A stretch of DNA of 5,591 nt from Alphaproteobacteria bacterium (GCA_021776015.1 JAJFGT010000195.1:1-5591), one strand, 5' to 3'. Counted from the stretch's first letter, positions 1 to 5,591 are shown. Notes: generated by a model from the letters alone, not told the origin. Numbers and translations: made by a program.

Positions 1-252
1 GGTGATCAATATCGTGCCGCCGTCTTTTATCTTAGTGAAGAACAAAAAGAACAGGCGCTGATCTCTAAACAAGAAACTCAAAAGATATTAGGTCAAGATC
101 TGCTGACTGAAATCTTATCAGCAACTTCTTTTTATGATGCAGAGGAATACCACCAAAACTATCACTATAAAAATCCTTTCCGCTACAAGCTTTATCGCCA
201 TAATTGTGGACGAGACAAAAGAGTGAACTCAATATGGAAGGCTTTAAAATGA
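1..252 (+). CDS. msrA: Peptide methionine (S)-S-oxide reductase MsrA, C-terminal part (5' truncated by window)
   Basis: The window opens inside a reading frame in frame 1 that encodes 83 residues and ends with TGA at 250-252. The piece matches the C-terminal half of MsrA, which reduces methionine-S-sulfoxide in proteins and is normally recycled by thioredoxin. Visible family hallmarks are GDQYRAAVFYL at the start, FYDAEEYHQNY (residues 45-55) with the substrate-pocket YHQ-type motif, KNPFRY, and the tail NCGRDKR, whose Cys is common in this MsrA subgroup. The catalytic GCFW motif would lie upstream of the window and cannot be checked. The frame stops shortly after the MsrA domain, so there is no C-terminal MsrB fusion. 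The stop overlaps the start of the arsC-like gene (ATGA), indicating one transcript and translational coupling. I am sure of the family and cannot say whether the N-terminus is intact. Confidence 0.88.
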   Translation, partial: GDQYRAAVFYLSEEQKEQALISKQETQKILGQDLLTEILSATSFYDAEEYHQNYHYKNPFRYKLYRHNCGRDKRVNSIWKALK

Positions 253-695
253 ATGTTCTTTTCCTCTGCACTGGAAACTCAGCACGCTCTATATTAGCCG
301 AGGTTATTTTTAATGATTTATTTTCAGAGCACGGGTGTGCTTTTAGTGCAGGAAGCCAGCCTATAGGCAAAATAAATCCTGTGGCTTTATCTCTTCTAGA
401 AAAGAACGCCCATACAATACAAGGGCTCAAAAGCCAGAGCATTCATGACTTTACCGATGAGAAGGCCCCTTCCATCGATCTTCTTATTAGTGTCTGTGAT
501 AATGCGTCGAATGACTGTCCTGTATGGTGTGGCAATGGAGATCCTAAAAGACTTCATTGGTCGCTGCCTGATCCCGCCACTGTTGAAGATACAGAAGAAA
601 AAGACAAGGCATTTGAAGAGACCTACAAGATTTTAATGGAACGGATTGCAGAAACTGTTCGCCAACACTGCCCCGAAAAAAAACGTCACGCTTAG
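249..695 (+). CDS. arsC: Thioredoxin-type arsenate reductase / low-molecular-weight tyrosine phosphatase-fold protein
   Basis: This is a cytoplasmic 148-residue protein of the LMW-PTP-fold ArsC family, which reduces arsenate to arsenite with electrons from thioredoxin. The N-terminal loop CTGNSARS is the CX5RS anion-binding motif, with nucleophile Cys7 and Arg13. SVCDNASNDC supplies Cys83 and Cys90, the same 7-residue spacing as the redox pair Cys82/Cys89 of Bacillus subtilis ArsC. LPDPA carries the general acid Asp108. An extra Cys94 lies in PVWCG, where the family usually has Pro. The start at 249 is chosen because GGAAGG lies at 236-241, 7 bases upstream, and because the protein then begins directly at the first beta strand. 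In-frame ATGs at 204 and 234 would add non-conserved residues. It overlaps msrA by 4 bases. No arsR or arsenite pump is visible, so a general phosphatase role is possible but less likely given the cysteine pair. Confidence 0.87.
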   Translation: MNVLFLCTGNSARSILAEVIFNDLFSEHGCAFSAGSQPIGKINPVALSLLEKNAHTIQGLKSQSIHDFTDEKAPSIDLLISVCDNASNDCPVWCGNGDPKRLHWSLPDPATVEDTEEKDKAFEETYKILMERIAETVRQHCPEKKRHA

Positions 696-777
696 AGAAA
701 GAAATATAAAAGAATATTTATTGTGTTTTTTAGATTACAATTTCTATAAAGTTTTCTTGCTCCTCCCCCTTTCTCAC

Positions 778-812
778 TTGTCAAACACTTAAAATCACCG
801 TATGAATATAAT
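778..812 (+). promoter_or_regulatory. Candidate sigma-70 promoter for infC
   Basis: TTGTCA (778-783) lies 17 bases upstream of TATGAA (801-806). Directly after this comes a perfect TATAAT (807-812), which would pair with a poor -35 (AACACT, 784-789) at the same 17-base spacing. Either register would start transcription about 15-25 bases upstream of the infC Shine-Dalgarno sequence, giving a short leader. The region is very AT-rich, so chance matches are likely. No obvious terminator separates it from the arsC-like gene, so readthrough is also possible. Confidence 0.4.
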
Positions 813-840
813 CTTTTACTCATAATATTAAGGAGAGATT

Positions 841-1395
841 ATTATTACTAAACCAGTTAGAGGAGAGTATCCTCAAAAAAGTCATGGACCTAATGTCAAC
901 GATAAAATTAAATCCTCAACAGTTCGCCTTATCAATGAAGATGGCGAGATGCTTGGGGTTGTTGAGACAACAAAGGCTATTCAGCAAGCAGCTGATATAG
1001 GACTAGATTTAGTTGAAATTTCTCCCAATGCAGAGCCACCTGTTTGCAAAATATTAGACTATGGTAAATATAAATACGAACAACAGAAAAAAGCCTCTGA
1101 AGCTCGTAAAAAACAAAGAATTATTGAACTGAAAGAAGTAAAAATTCGTTCGACGACCGAAGAACACGACTATCAGGTTAAATTGCGTAATGCTCAAAGA
1201 TTTTTAGAAGCTGGAAATAAAGTTAAATTTTCTATGCGATTCCGTGGACGTGAAATGGCACACCAAGATGTCGGTCTAAAGATGATGCTGCGGCTCAAAA
1301 ATGACCTTACTGAACTTGGAACACCTGACATTGAACCTAAAATGGAAGGTCGTCAGATGATTATGATCCTGTCCTCTACTAAATCCATAAGCTAA
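841..1395 (+). CDS. infC: Translation initiation factor IF-3, ATT start
   Basis: IF3 binds the 30S subunit, prevents premature 50S joining and proofreads the initiator tRNA and start codon. The 184-residue product shows the N-domain (about residues 19-85, with [18 protein letters not shown] and [13 protein letters not shown]), a lysine-rich helical linker ([14 protein letters not shown]), and the C-domain ([46 protein letters not shown]). Length is normal for the family. The first in-frame ATG is codon 37, inside the N-domain, and would destroy it. A stop TAA at 829-831 limits the frame upstream, and no ATG, GTG or TTG lies between. AAGGAG at 830-835 is followed by three ATT codons (838, 841, 844). 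I chose 841 (5-base spacing), but 844 (8 bases) is equally plausible. AUU starts in infC are known from E. coli, where they let IF3 repress its own synthesis. Confidence 0.93.
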   Translation: MITKPVRGEYPQKSHGPNVNDKIKSSTVRLINEDGEMLGVVETTKAIQQAADIGLDLVEISPNAEPPVCKILDYGKYKYEQQKKASEARKKQRIIELKEVKIRSTTEEHDYQVKLRNAQRFLEAGNKVKFSMRFRGREMAHQDVGLKMMLRLKNDLTELGTPDIEPKMEGRQMIMILSSTKSIS

Positions 1396-1401
1396 GCCAT
1401 A

Positions 1402-1863
1402 ATGTCCAAAGAGCTTGTCATTTCTTGGGAAGAGTTTCATTCTAAAGCCCATCAATTGGGACAACAATTAAGCGCCCTTAGGTCGTGGACAGGACTTGTC
1501 GCCGTTACACGAGGAGGACTTGTCCCTACGGCTCTCGTTTCTCAAGAAATAAATACAAAAAACATTCAGACAATCTGCATTGAAAGCTATGCGCATCAAG
1601 AACATGCGTTAAAATCCATAACTCATCACACCCCAATTCTTAAAGATGAGGGTGATGGATGGCTTTTTATTGATGATCTCTCCGACACAGGAGAAACATT
1701 TAAGATTATCCATAAACTCTTTCCAAAAGCTCATTGTGCCTGTGTTTATAGCAAGCCAGAAGGACAGAAAGAAACAGATACATACCTTCAAGGGATATCT
1801 CAAAATACATGGATTTACTTTCCATGGGAACTAGAAGCTCAAAAATTTGCTCCATATCTTTGA
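1402..1863 (+). CDS. gpt: Xanthine-guanine phosphoribosyltransferase
   Basis: This 153-residue type I phosphoribosyltransferase converts xanthine, guanine and probably hypoxanthine plus PRPP to the nucleoside monophosphates (purine salvage). It aligns along its whole length with E. coli Gpt (about 152 residues). VAVTRGGLVP (residues 33-42) contains the early PRPP/phosphate loop. WLFIDDLSDTGET (87-99) is the PRPP-binding motif with the Asp91-Asp92 pair. CVYSKPEG follows, and NTWIYFPWE (135-143) is the purine-binding end, with Trp137 in the position of the stacking Trp of the E. coli enzyme. The ATG is only 6 bases after the infC stop and has no good Shine-Dalgarno sequence, so translation is probably coupled to infC. 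It therefore sits inside the usual infC-rpmI-rplT order, tying salvage of GTP precursors to translation-factor expression. Confidence 0.93.
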   Translation: MSKELVISWEEFHSKAHQLGQQLSALRSWTGLVAVTRGGLVPTALVSQEINTKNIQTICIESYAHQEHALKSITHHTPILKDEGDGWLFIDDLSDTGETFKIIHKLFPKAHCACVYSKPEGQKETDTYLQGISQNTWIYFPWELEAQKFAPYL

Positions 1864-1912
1864 TTTTCCCTGTATTTTCCTTGATTATCATCTCCAAATC
1901 TGCTTTAAACAC

Positions 1913-1938
1913 TGTGTCCTTTCTTATGAAAGATCACA
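1913..1938. repeat. Imperfect dyad upstream of rpmI
   Basis: TGTG (1913-1916) pairs with CACA (1935-1938), and CTTTC (1919-1923) pairs with GAAAG (1928-1932). They are separated by a 2x2 internal mismatch and a TTAT loop. If transcription runs through from gpt this is a modest hairpin. If rpmI has its own promoter, the dyad overlaps the place where the -35 would be and could be an operator. It has no T-run after it, so it is not a typical intrinsic terminator. Confidence 0.35.
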
Positions 1939-1964
1939 TTATGGTGTACTGGCGAAGGTATAAT
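1936..1964 (+). promoter_or_regulatory. Candidate promoter for rpmI-rplT
   Basis: A perfect TATAAT lies at 1959-1964, 57 bases before the rpmI ATG. No good -35 is at the ideal spacing: the 17-base position is ACATTA (1936-1941), which matches the consensus poorly. A start near 1971 would give a leader of about 50 bases. The 157-base gap after gpt and the strong -10 box suggest that the ribosomal protein pair can be transcribed independently of infC-gpt. Confidence 0.4.
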
Positions 1965-2020
1965 CCTCTGGCATGCCTCGTACACTAACGTTTAAACCCT
2001 TGTTTTAATAGGAGACTGAA

Positions 2021-2266
2021 ATGCCAAAACTAAAAACTAAGTCAAGTGCCAAAAAGCGCTTTAAAATCACGAAATCTGGGAAGATAAAATCTGGAAGTGC
2101 CTACACAAGCCATATGATGCAAAACAAAACGAAAGCTATGAAGCGTAAAGCCCGTAGAACATCTGTTTTGTCAAAAATGGATACTCGGATTATCTTGAGA
2201 AACTGGCTTCCCTACGCTCGTAAAAAAGTATCAAAATTATTATCTAAAGCGGAAGGAGCAAAATAA
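2021..2266 (+). CDS. rpmI: 50S ribosomal protein L35, C-terminally extended
   Basis: This small basic component of the large ribosomal subunit begins with the diagnostic [15 protein letters not shown], followed by [19 protein letters not shown] and the usual family end NWLPYAR (residues 61-67). L35 is generally about 65 residues, whereas this one has 81 because a lysine-rich tail ([14 protein letters not shown]) continues past the conserved end. AGGAG at 2010-2014 lies 6 bases before the ATG, a strong ribosome binding site. The stop shares one base with the rplT start (TAATG), and the tail codons for Glu-Gly contain the rplT Shine-Dalgarno sequence. L35 and L20 are therefore probably made in step. 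In other bacteria L20 represses this transcript by binding its leader. I cannot identify an L20 site by eye here. Confidence 0.95.
   Translation: MPKLKTKSSAKKRFKITKSGKIKSGSAYTSHMMQNKTKAMKRKARRTSVLSKMDTRIILRNWLPYARKKVSKLLSKAEGAK
2253..2258 (+). promoter_or_regulatory. Ribosome binding site of rplT inside rpmI
   Basis: AAGGAG lies 7 bases upstream of the rplT ATG and within the last codons of rpmI. It supports both the rplT start and coupling across the TAATG overlap. Confidence 0.8.
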
Positions 2267-2637
2267 TGGCACGCGCAAAAAAAGGATCACCTCGTGCTCA
2301 TGCACGCCATACAAAAGTTATCAAAGCCGCAAAAGGATATTACGGACGCCGTAAATCTTGTTACCGTACAGCGGTTCAAGCTGTTGAGAAAGCGGGTCAA
2401 TATGCTTATAGAGACCGTCGTACAAAGAAACGTGACTTCCGTCGCCTTTGGATTCAACGTATCAATGCGGCCTCTCGTCAATTTGGGCTTCCTTATTCAC
2501 AGTTTATGAATGGATTAAAACTTACAGGGCTTGAGCTTGACCGTAAAGTTTTAGCTGATATTGCTGTTCATGACATCAATGCCTTCAAAGCTATATTTGA
2601 TCAAGTTGATGCCGCTTTGAAAAAAGCTGCAGCTTAA
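2266..2637 (+). CDS. rplT: 50S ribosomal protein L20
   Basis: L20 binds 23S rRNA early and is needed for assembly of the 50S subunit. In several bacteria it also represses its own operon. The 123-residue product has the very basic N-terminal extension ([25 protein letters not shown]), the [23 protein letters not shown] segment (residues 49-71), and the globular C-domain ([27 protein letters not shown]). The family is usually about 115-120 residues, and here an Ala/Lys-rich end (ALKKAAA) adds a few. Two tandem TAA stops (2635-2640) are followed 13 bases later by a strong terminator, so rplT closes the cluster. In many alphaproteobacteria pheS follows rplT, but here a convergent unrelated gene does. 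Confidence 0.97.
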   Translation: MARAKKGSPRAHARHTKVIKAAKGYYGRRKSCYRTAVQAVEKAGQYAYRDRRTKKRDFRRLWIQRINAASRQFGLPYSQFMNGLKLTGLELDRKVLADIAVHDINAFKAIFDQVDAALKKAAA

Positions 2638-2653
2638 TAATTCTCAAGAATAC

Positions 2654-2690
2654 AAAAAACCTCCCACTGATAAAGATGGGAGGTTTTTTT
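2654..2690. terminator. Bidirectional intrinsic terminator
   Basis: CCTCCCA (2660-2666) and TGGGAGG (2677-2683) form a perfect 7-bp GC-rich stem with a 10-base loop, extended by six A-T pairs (2654-2659 with 2684-2689). On the plus strand the stem is followed by seven T, ending the rplT transcript. Read on the minus strand it is also followed by a T-run, and it lies 30 bases beyond the stop of the MuiA-like gene, so it can serve both converging transcripts. Confidence 0.93.
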
Positions 2691-2719
2691 ATAAACTATT
2701 TTCTATACGTTTTTACGAC

Positions 2720-4408
2720 TTACAGACCTGATAGTCGTTGATCGCTGGGCCATGTCACTTTCCAGCCTAAATTGATATCTTTTTTCCCTTGAGGGGGAAG
2801 AAGTGTACTCCAACGCATCAAGCCTTTGACTTTATCATGATCTTTTTCATAGCCACCACTTGTTGCTTCTTTAATAATCATAACTTGAATATCCTCATTT
2901 TGAGAGACAGGTGTATTTTGAAGAACAGCAACATCAATAGGTGTTGTATGCAAATTTATAATTTCTGTTGTAAAATGACGTTCCAAAACAGCATCCTTTG
3001 CAATAAGCCCCTCTTCACTTCGCTCATCTTTGAGTGTACGTCTGGTCACAGAGATATTATCATCAATTCCAAACGCTAAGTTCTGTGCCTCCAACGGGCG
3101 CAGGAGAGGCATACGCATCTGCCCTACATAAGCGCCATCTCTAAAGAGGTTCACATTCCCTGCTAAAATAGGGGCCTCTCCCAAAAGCTTTGTTTTAGTC
3201 ACAAGCATAGCGTTCTGGCTTAATTGTGGTTTCACCTCAACGAAGAGATGGTTCTCTGTCTCAAACGATCCTACGAGTACTTTGCTCTCTGACCCATCTG
3301 CAATGACAGTACTGGGGCCTGTTATTTTATATTCACTAATAAACCCACCGGTTTCTATCTGGGCTTGGCTCATCACAGCTTTTCGTGCAACAGGTAGGGA
3401 ATCAGATTCAACTCCCTTATCCTCATCAAACATTTGGATAGAACTCAGCTCCGCTAAAGGACTAGAGACCCTATTTGAAGCAATCGTATTAAAATTATTG
3501 CCTCCTCTTCCATACTTCTGATGGCTCAATAGATTAACCCACATAGACCCGAGATCAGGCTGACTTGCCCCTCTATGAGGTTGCGCCGTTGAGAGGGTTA
3601 AATGAACATTTGTCCAATCTTCTCCTGTATTCTGACGAACAGCCCCATAAAGAATAAGGTCTAACTCTTTATTTTCTGTCGTCAAGCGCGCGTCATACAA
3701 AGGACGCCATGAGGCATTAGAAACTTGATAATCTAGATTTAAAGTCAGTTTTGTTGCTAACTCTGCTTCAAAGGGAACACTCACCTGATAGACACTGCGT
3801 TGCCCCGTTCGAAGCTGATTCATCTCTCGCCGAATTCTTTGTTCTTCTTTTGTAAGCTCTCGAATCTGAACAGCATAAGAAAGATCTTTTTTCAAAAGCG
3901 TCGACATCTCAATCTGTAAAGTTCCTGCTGCATCCCCCCATGTTTCAGGTTTAAGATCAACTTGAGCAATGTCTTCATTTTGTCTCAAGACAGCATTCTT
4001 TCCTAAATTTATAAGAAATGTTTTCTGGACAGTAAGGGCTTCTTTTTCAGCTCCAATCAGTCTTTTTTGATCTTGAACCGTTTGAAGCGCTTCATTCAAT
4101 TGCTTTTCACGAGGTGCTGTCAGATCAGCTTCCATGATTTGTTTATGCGTAATAGCCCCCAGCTTAACATCAGCAAAGGCCTCTCCCTTAGCACGCAAGG
4201 AATCTGGCAATAAGCCAACAGGAAGTCCTGTAAAGACTAGAGTATGTGATCCTTTAGGGATATCAACAGATACCAATCTTGTAATTTGAGCACGGTTCGT
4301 ATAAACCGTCGCAGAGACAATCTCACTCTCGATAGAAATATCTTTAGCAAAAACGCTTTGGGGAAGAGTAACGACAATTAAAATGAAGATAGAAAATAAG
4401 CGCAACAT
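2720..4408 (-). CDS. MuiA-family (DUF4140/DUF4139) secreted protein
   Basis: This 562-residue protein begins with a typical signal peptide (residues 1-21: MLR, a hydrophobic core, and an SVFA cleavage end), so it is probably periplasmic or otherwise exported. VSATVYTNRAQITR (31-44) marks the DUF4140 N-terminal domain. Residues about 95-205 are charged and helical, probably a coiled coil. DUF4139 follows, with ASWRPLYDAR (232-241), RQNTGEDWTNVHLTLSTAQP (258-277), LFRDGAYVGQ (421-430), GIDDNISV (447-454) and the C-terminal LGWKVTWP...RLSGL. The family is named for a mucoidy inhibitor, and its biochemical role is not settled. A Ser/Asn-rich linker (about 300-350) interrupts DUF4139, which is usual for the family. 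AAAGGA lies 6 bases upstream of the ATG. It is convergent with rplT and divergent from the small membrane protein gene. Confidence 0.85.
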   Translation of the reverse strand: MLRLFSIFILIVVTLPQSVFAKDISIESEIVSATVYTNRAQITRLVSVDIPKGSHTLVFTGLPVGLLPDSLRAKGEAFADVKLGAITHKQIMEADLTAPREKQLNEALQTVQDQKRLIGAEKEALTVQKTFLINLGKNAVLRQNEDIAQVDLKPETWGDAAGTLQIEMSTLLKKDLSYAVQIRELTKEEQRIRREMNQLRTGQRSVYQVSVPFEAELATKLTLNLDYQVSNASWRPLYDARLTTENKELDLILYGAVRQNTGEDWTNVHLTLSTAQPHRGASQPDLGSMWVNLLSHQKYGRGGNNFNTIASNRVSSPLAELSSIQMFDEDKGVESDSLPVARKAVMSQAQIETGGFISEYKITGPSTVIADGSESKVLVGSFETENHLFVEVKPQLSQNAMLVTKTKLLGEAPILAGNVNLFRDGAYVGQMRMPLLRPLEAQNLAFGIDDNISVTRRTLKDERSEEGLIAKDAVLERHFTTEIINLHTTPIDVAVLQNTPVSQNEDIQVMIIKEATSGGYEKDHDKVKGLMRWSTLLPPQGKKDINLGWKVTWPSDQRLSGL

Positions 4409-4434
4409 ATGGTATCCTTTATATCTTGAATGCT

Positions 4435-4449
4435 CTGAAAATATTTCAG
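4435..4449. repeat. Palindrome in the divergent intergenic region
   Basis: CTGAAA and TTTCAG are perfect 6-base inverted arms around a 3-base ATA centre, 27 bases upstream of the MuiA-like gene and 54 bases before the small membrane protein gene. A second palindrome, ATGGTACCAT (4456-4465), follows 6 bases away. Both are of a size seen in operators. The first could also form a weak stem in the leader of the minus-strand transcript. Confidence 0.4.
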
Positions 4450-4460
4450 TTCATCATGGT

Positions 4461-4490
4461 ACCATAGGAACATTCATTTCAAAATATCAA
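4461..4490 (-). promoter_or_regulatory. Candidate promoter for the MuiA-like gene
   Basis: On the minus strand TTGATA (4485-4490) is followed after 18 bases by TATGGT (4461-4466). These match the -35 at five of six positions and the -10 at four of six. Transcription would start near 4453 and include the CTGAAA/TTTCAG dyad in a leader of about 45 bases. This is a visual match only, in AT-rich DNA. Confidence 0.28.
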
Positions 4491-4502
4491 AAGGAATCCT
4501 CC

Positions 4503-4757
4503 ATGCAAAAAGCCGTTTATATCTCCGCCTATATCGCAAACATCCTTATGTTATGTGGGGTCTTGCTTATTATCTTGAATACAAGACATAGTGAATTTTT
4601 TATTGCCTGTTTAATGCTGATCCCTCCTATTCTCTCTCTTATTGCCCTTAAAGAAGGTCCAGACAAAGAAGAACGAAAACTGGCACGTCAGTTAAGAAAA
4701 GCTTGCTTGCGAGATGAACTTAAAAAACTTGGAGTCAAAGAAACACCTGAAAAATAG
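4503..4757 (+). CDS. Small two-helix membrane protein, function unknown
   Basis: I do not recognise this 84-residue protein. Two hydrophobic segments (about residues 6-27, including IANILMLCGVLLII, and 32-50, including FFIACLMLIPPILSLIAL) are joined by a short NTRHSE turn. They are followed by a highly charged helical tail (GPDKEERKLARQLRKACLRDELKKLG). By the positive-inside rule the tail is probably cytoplasmic. The start at 4503 is supported by AAGGAA at 4491-4496 with 6-base spacing. An in-frame ATG at 4383 would overlap the start of the divergent MuiA-like gene and add about 40 residues of unconvincing sequence. It is divergent from the MuiA-like gene, so the two may share regulation. Its stop is 4 bases from the stop of the convergent gene. 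Confidence 0.68.
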   Translation: MQKAVYISAYIANILMLCGVLLIILNTRHSEFFIACLMLIPPILSLIALKEGPDKEERKLARQLRKACLRDELKKLGVKETPEK

Positions 4758-4761
4758 CAAC

Positions 4762-5571
4762 TTAGATTGGAAGAACTACAGGTCTTAAACCTACTTTTGT
4801 TCTAACGTTTACATCTAGAGAGTCTGTCACTTCTTTCCATAGATTAAGGGATCTATTACCCGCCCTTTTGATTTCATTAGACGTCACCAGCATGTGCATA
4901 TTTTCTATATCCTGCACACTTGCTTCAAGAGCCATAGAAATTAATGGCGCATTTAAAAAAGCTATCATTAAAGGATCCGCTGTCTCAGTAAATTCACCAG
5001 AGAGCCATGATGAAGATAAAGTTTGAATTTTTTCACGAAGAATCTTTTGTTCTCTTGAAAAACCATTGTTCCAATTTTTAACCTCAGTTCCCCCTATGAC
5101 TTCCAAAGATTTCCCAAATTTTCCAGTTACCAAAAGATTAGCGATTTCTACATGCTGTGCATTCTCTGGATTAACGGCAGTTTGAATTCTTGAAATCTCT
5201 TCTGCTATAAATCTATTTTGTTCCCGTATCAATGGGGCGTCATGGAGTGTCTTTGTATTATTTCCTCGTTTTAAAATACGTGTTGCAGAACTCCCCTCTG
5301 GAAACTCATATCTTTTTGGCTTTTCAACAATAGGAGCAACCAAAGGTTCCAAAACTCGTATTTTCTCTGTCGGAGTTAATTTTTTTTCTCTTTTATGTTC
5401 TTTATTTTTTGTAGGAAAGCCGTTTAGCATATCGCCAACAAGCTCTATATTCTCCAGGCATAAATCAAAATATATTTTTTCTTTATCTGTCTTAGTTAGG
5501 TGGGTCTCATCAAGGCAAGAAACTTGAACCATATAAAGAGTTATAAGAGTAGAATCTAAAACAGAAGGCAT
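4762..5571 (-). CDS. Hypothetical protein, 269 residues
   Basis: No family is recognised. The protein is hydrophilic and mostly helical in appearance. It has no convincing signal peptide and no clear membrane helix, although PLMIAFLNAPLISMALEAS (about 200-218) is a hydrophobic stretch. A Lys/Glu-rich, low-complexity region (about 54-100, KNKEHKREKK and EKPKRYEFPEGSS) separates a small N-terminal segment from a longer C-terminal part that ends in RPVVLPI. The start at 5571 is chosen because AAGGA lies 5 bases upstream. A TTG six codons earlier (5589) would keep the frame open but places the Shine-Dalgarno sequence inside the gene. The frame runs off near the window edge, so a longer N-terminus beyond the window cannot be wholly excluded. 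The gene is convergent with the small membrane protein gene. Confidence 0.65.
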   Translation of the reverse strand: MPSVLDSTLITLYMVQVSCLDETHLTKTDKEKIYFDLCLENIELVGDMLNGFPTKNKEHKREKKLTPTEKIRVLEPLVAPIVEKPKRYEFPEGSSATRILKRGNNTKTLHDAPLIREQNRFIAEEISRIQTAVNPENAQHVEIANLLVTGKFGKSLEVIGGTEVKNWNNGFSREQKILREKIQTLSSSWLSGEFTETADPLMIAFLNAPLISMALEASVQDIENMHMLVTSNEIKRAGNRSLNLWKEVTDSLDVNVRTKVGLRPVVLPI

Positions 5572-5591
5572 AGCTATCCTTGCTTTCAAAG

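Noticed and set aside
204..248. Longer N-terminus for the arsC-like gene (ATG at 204 or 234)
   Set aside because: The Shine-Dalgarno sequence at 236-241 fits the ATG at 249, and family proteins begin directly at the beta strand before CX5R.
65..442. Minus-strand open frame of 125 codons
   Set aside because: It lies opposite msrA and arsC, both of which have clear family motifs. The translated product has no coherent domain.
702..719. AAATAT/ATATTT hairpin after arsC as a terminator
   Set aside because: The stem is 6 bp of A-T pairs only. The T-run is some bases away, so the stability is too low to call a terminator.
760..835. CTCCT (760-764) pairing with the infC AGGAG as a leader switch
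   Set aside because: Only 5 bp of complementarity at a distance of about 65 bases, and it lies upstream of the candidate promoter, so it is probably not in the transcript.
2789..3521. Plus-strand open frames opposite the MuiA-like gene (2789-3079 and 3282-3521)
   Set aside because: They are shadows of a strongly conserved minus-strand gene and have no ribosome binding site or recognisable domain.
4383..4502. Upstream start for the small membrane protein gene
   Set aside because: It would overlap the beginning of the divergent MuiA-like gene and its promoter region. A good Shine-Dalgarno sequence supports 4503.
5572..5589. TTG start at 5589 for the 269-residue protein
   Set aside because: The AAGGA ribosome binding site at 5577-5581 points to the ATG at 5571, and it would lie within the coding region if TTG were used.
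1..5591. CRISPR, insertion sequence, tRNA or toxin-antitoxin content
   Set aside because: No spaced direct repeats, transposase motifs, cloverleaf or recognisable toxin-antitoxin pair were seen on either strand.

Overview
The window looks like ordinary chromosomal DNA from an AT-rich alphaproteobacterium, possibly a host-associated lineage such as Holosporales or an AT-rich Rhodospirillales relative. This placement is an inference from the style of the L35, L20 and IF3 proteins, the clearly AT-biased base and codon use, and the presence of a bacterial-type Gpt. No mobile element, CRISPR array, tRNA or rRNA was found, and no stretch longer than about 160 bases lacks a gene.

Plus strand, left part (1-695): the 3' end of a methionine sulfoxide reductase gene (msrA) overlaps by 4 bases (ATGA) with a thioredoxin-type arsenate reductase / low-molecular-weight phosphatase-fold gene (arsC-like). 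Both enzymes belong to families usually recycled by thioredoxin, so this looks like a small redox-repair or detoxification operon.

Plus strand, middle (about 778-2690): a translation cluster. infC (IF3) has no ATG/GTG/TTG near its proper N-terminus and almost certainly starts at an ATT codon, the classical autoregulatory start of infC. Six bases later comes gpt (xanthine-guanine phosphoribosyltransferase), which sits inside the otherwise canonical infC-rpmI-rplT order. A 157-base gap follows, with a dyad and a TATAAT box, then rpmI (L35, with a C-terminal tail of about 15 residues) overlapping rplT (L20). A strong hairpin terminator, U-rich on both strands, separates rplT from the minus-strand gene that follows.

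Right part (2720-5591): a long minus-strand gene encodes a secreted MuiA-like DUF4140/DUF4139 protein. A short, palindrome-bearing divergent intergenic region separates it from a plus-strand gene for an 84-residue two-helix membrane protein. That gene converges, with a 4-base gap, on a minus-strand gene for an unrecognised 269-residue protein, whose start is just inside the window edge.

I see no convincing previously undescribed system. The points most worth a second look are the ATT start of infC, the gpt insertion in the infC-rpmI-rplT cluster, the extended L35, the dyads in the two regulatory gaps, and the unrecognised 269-residue protein.
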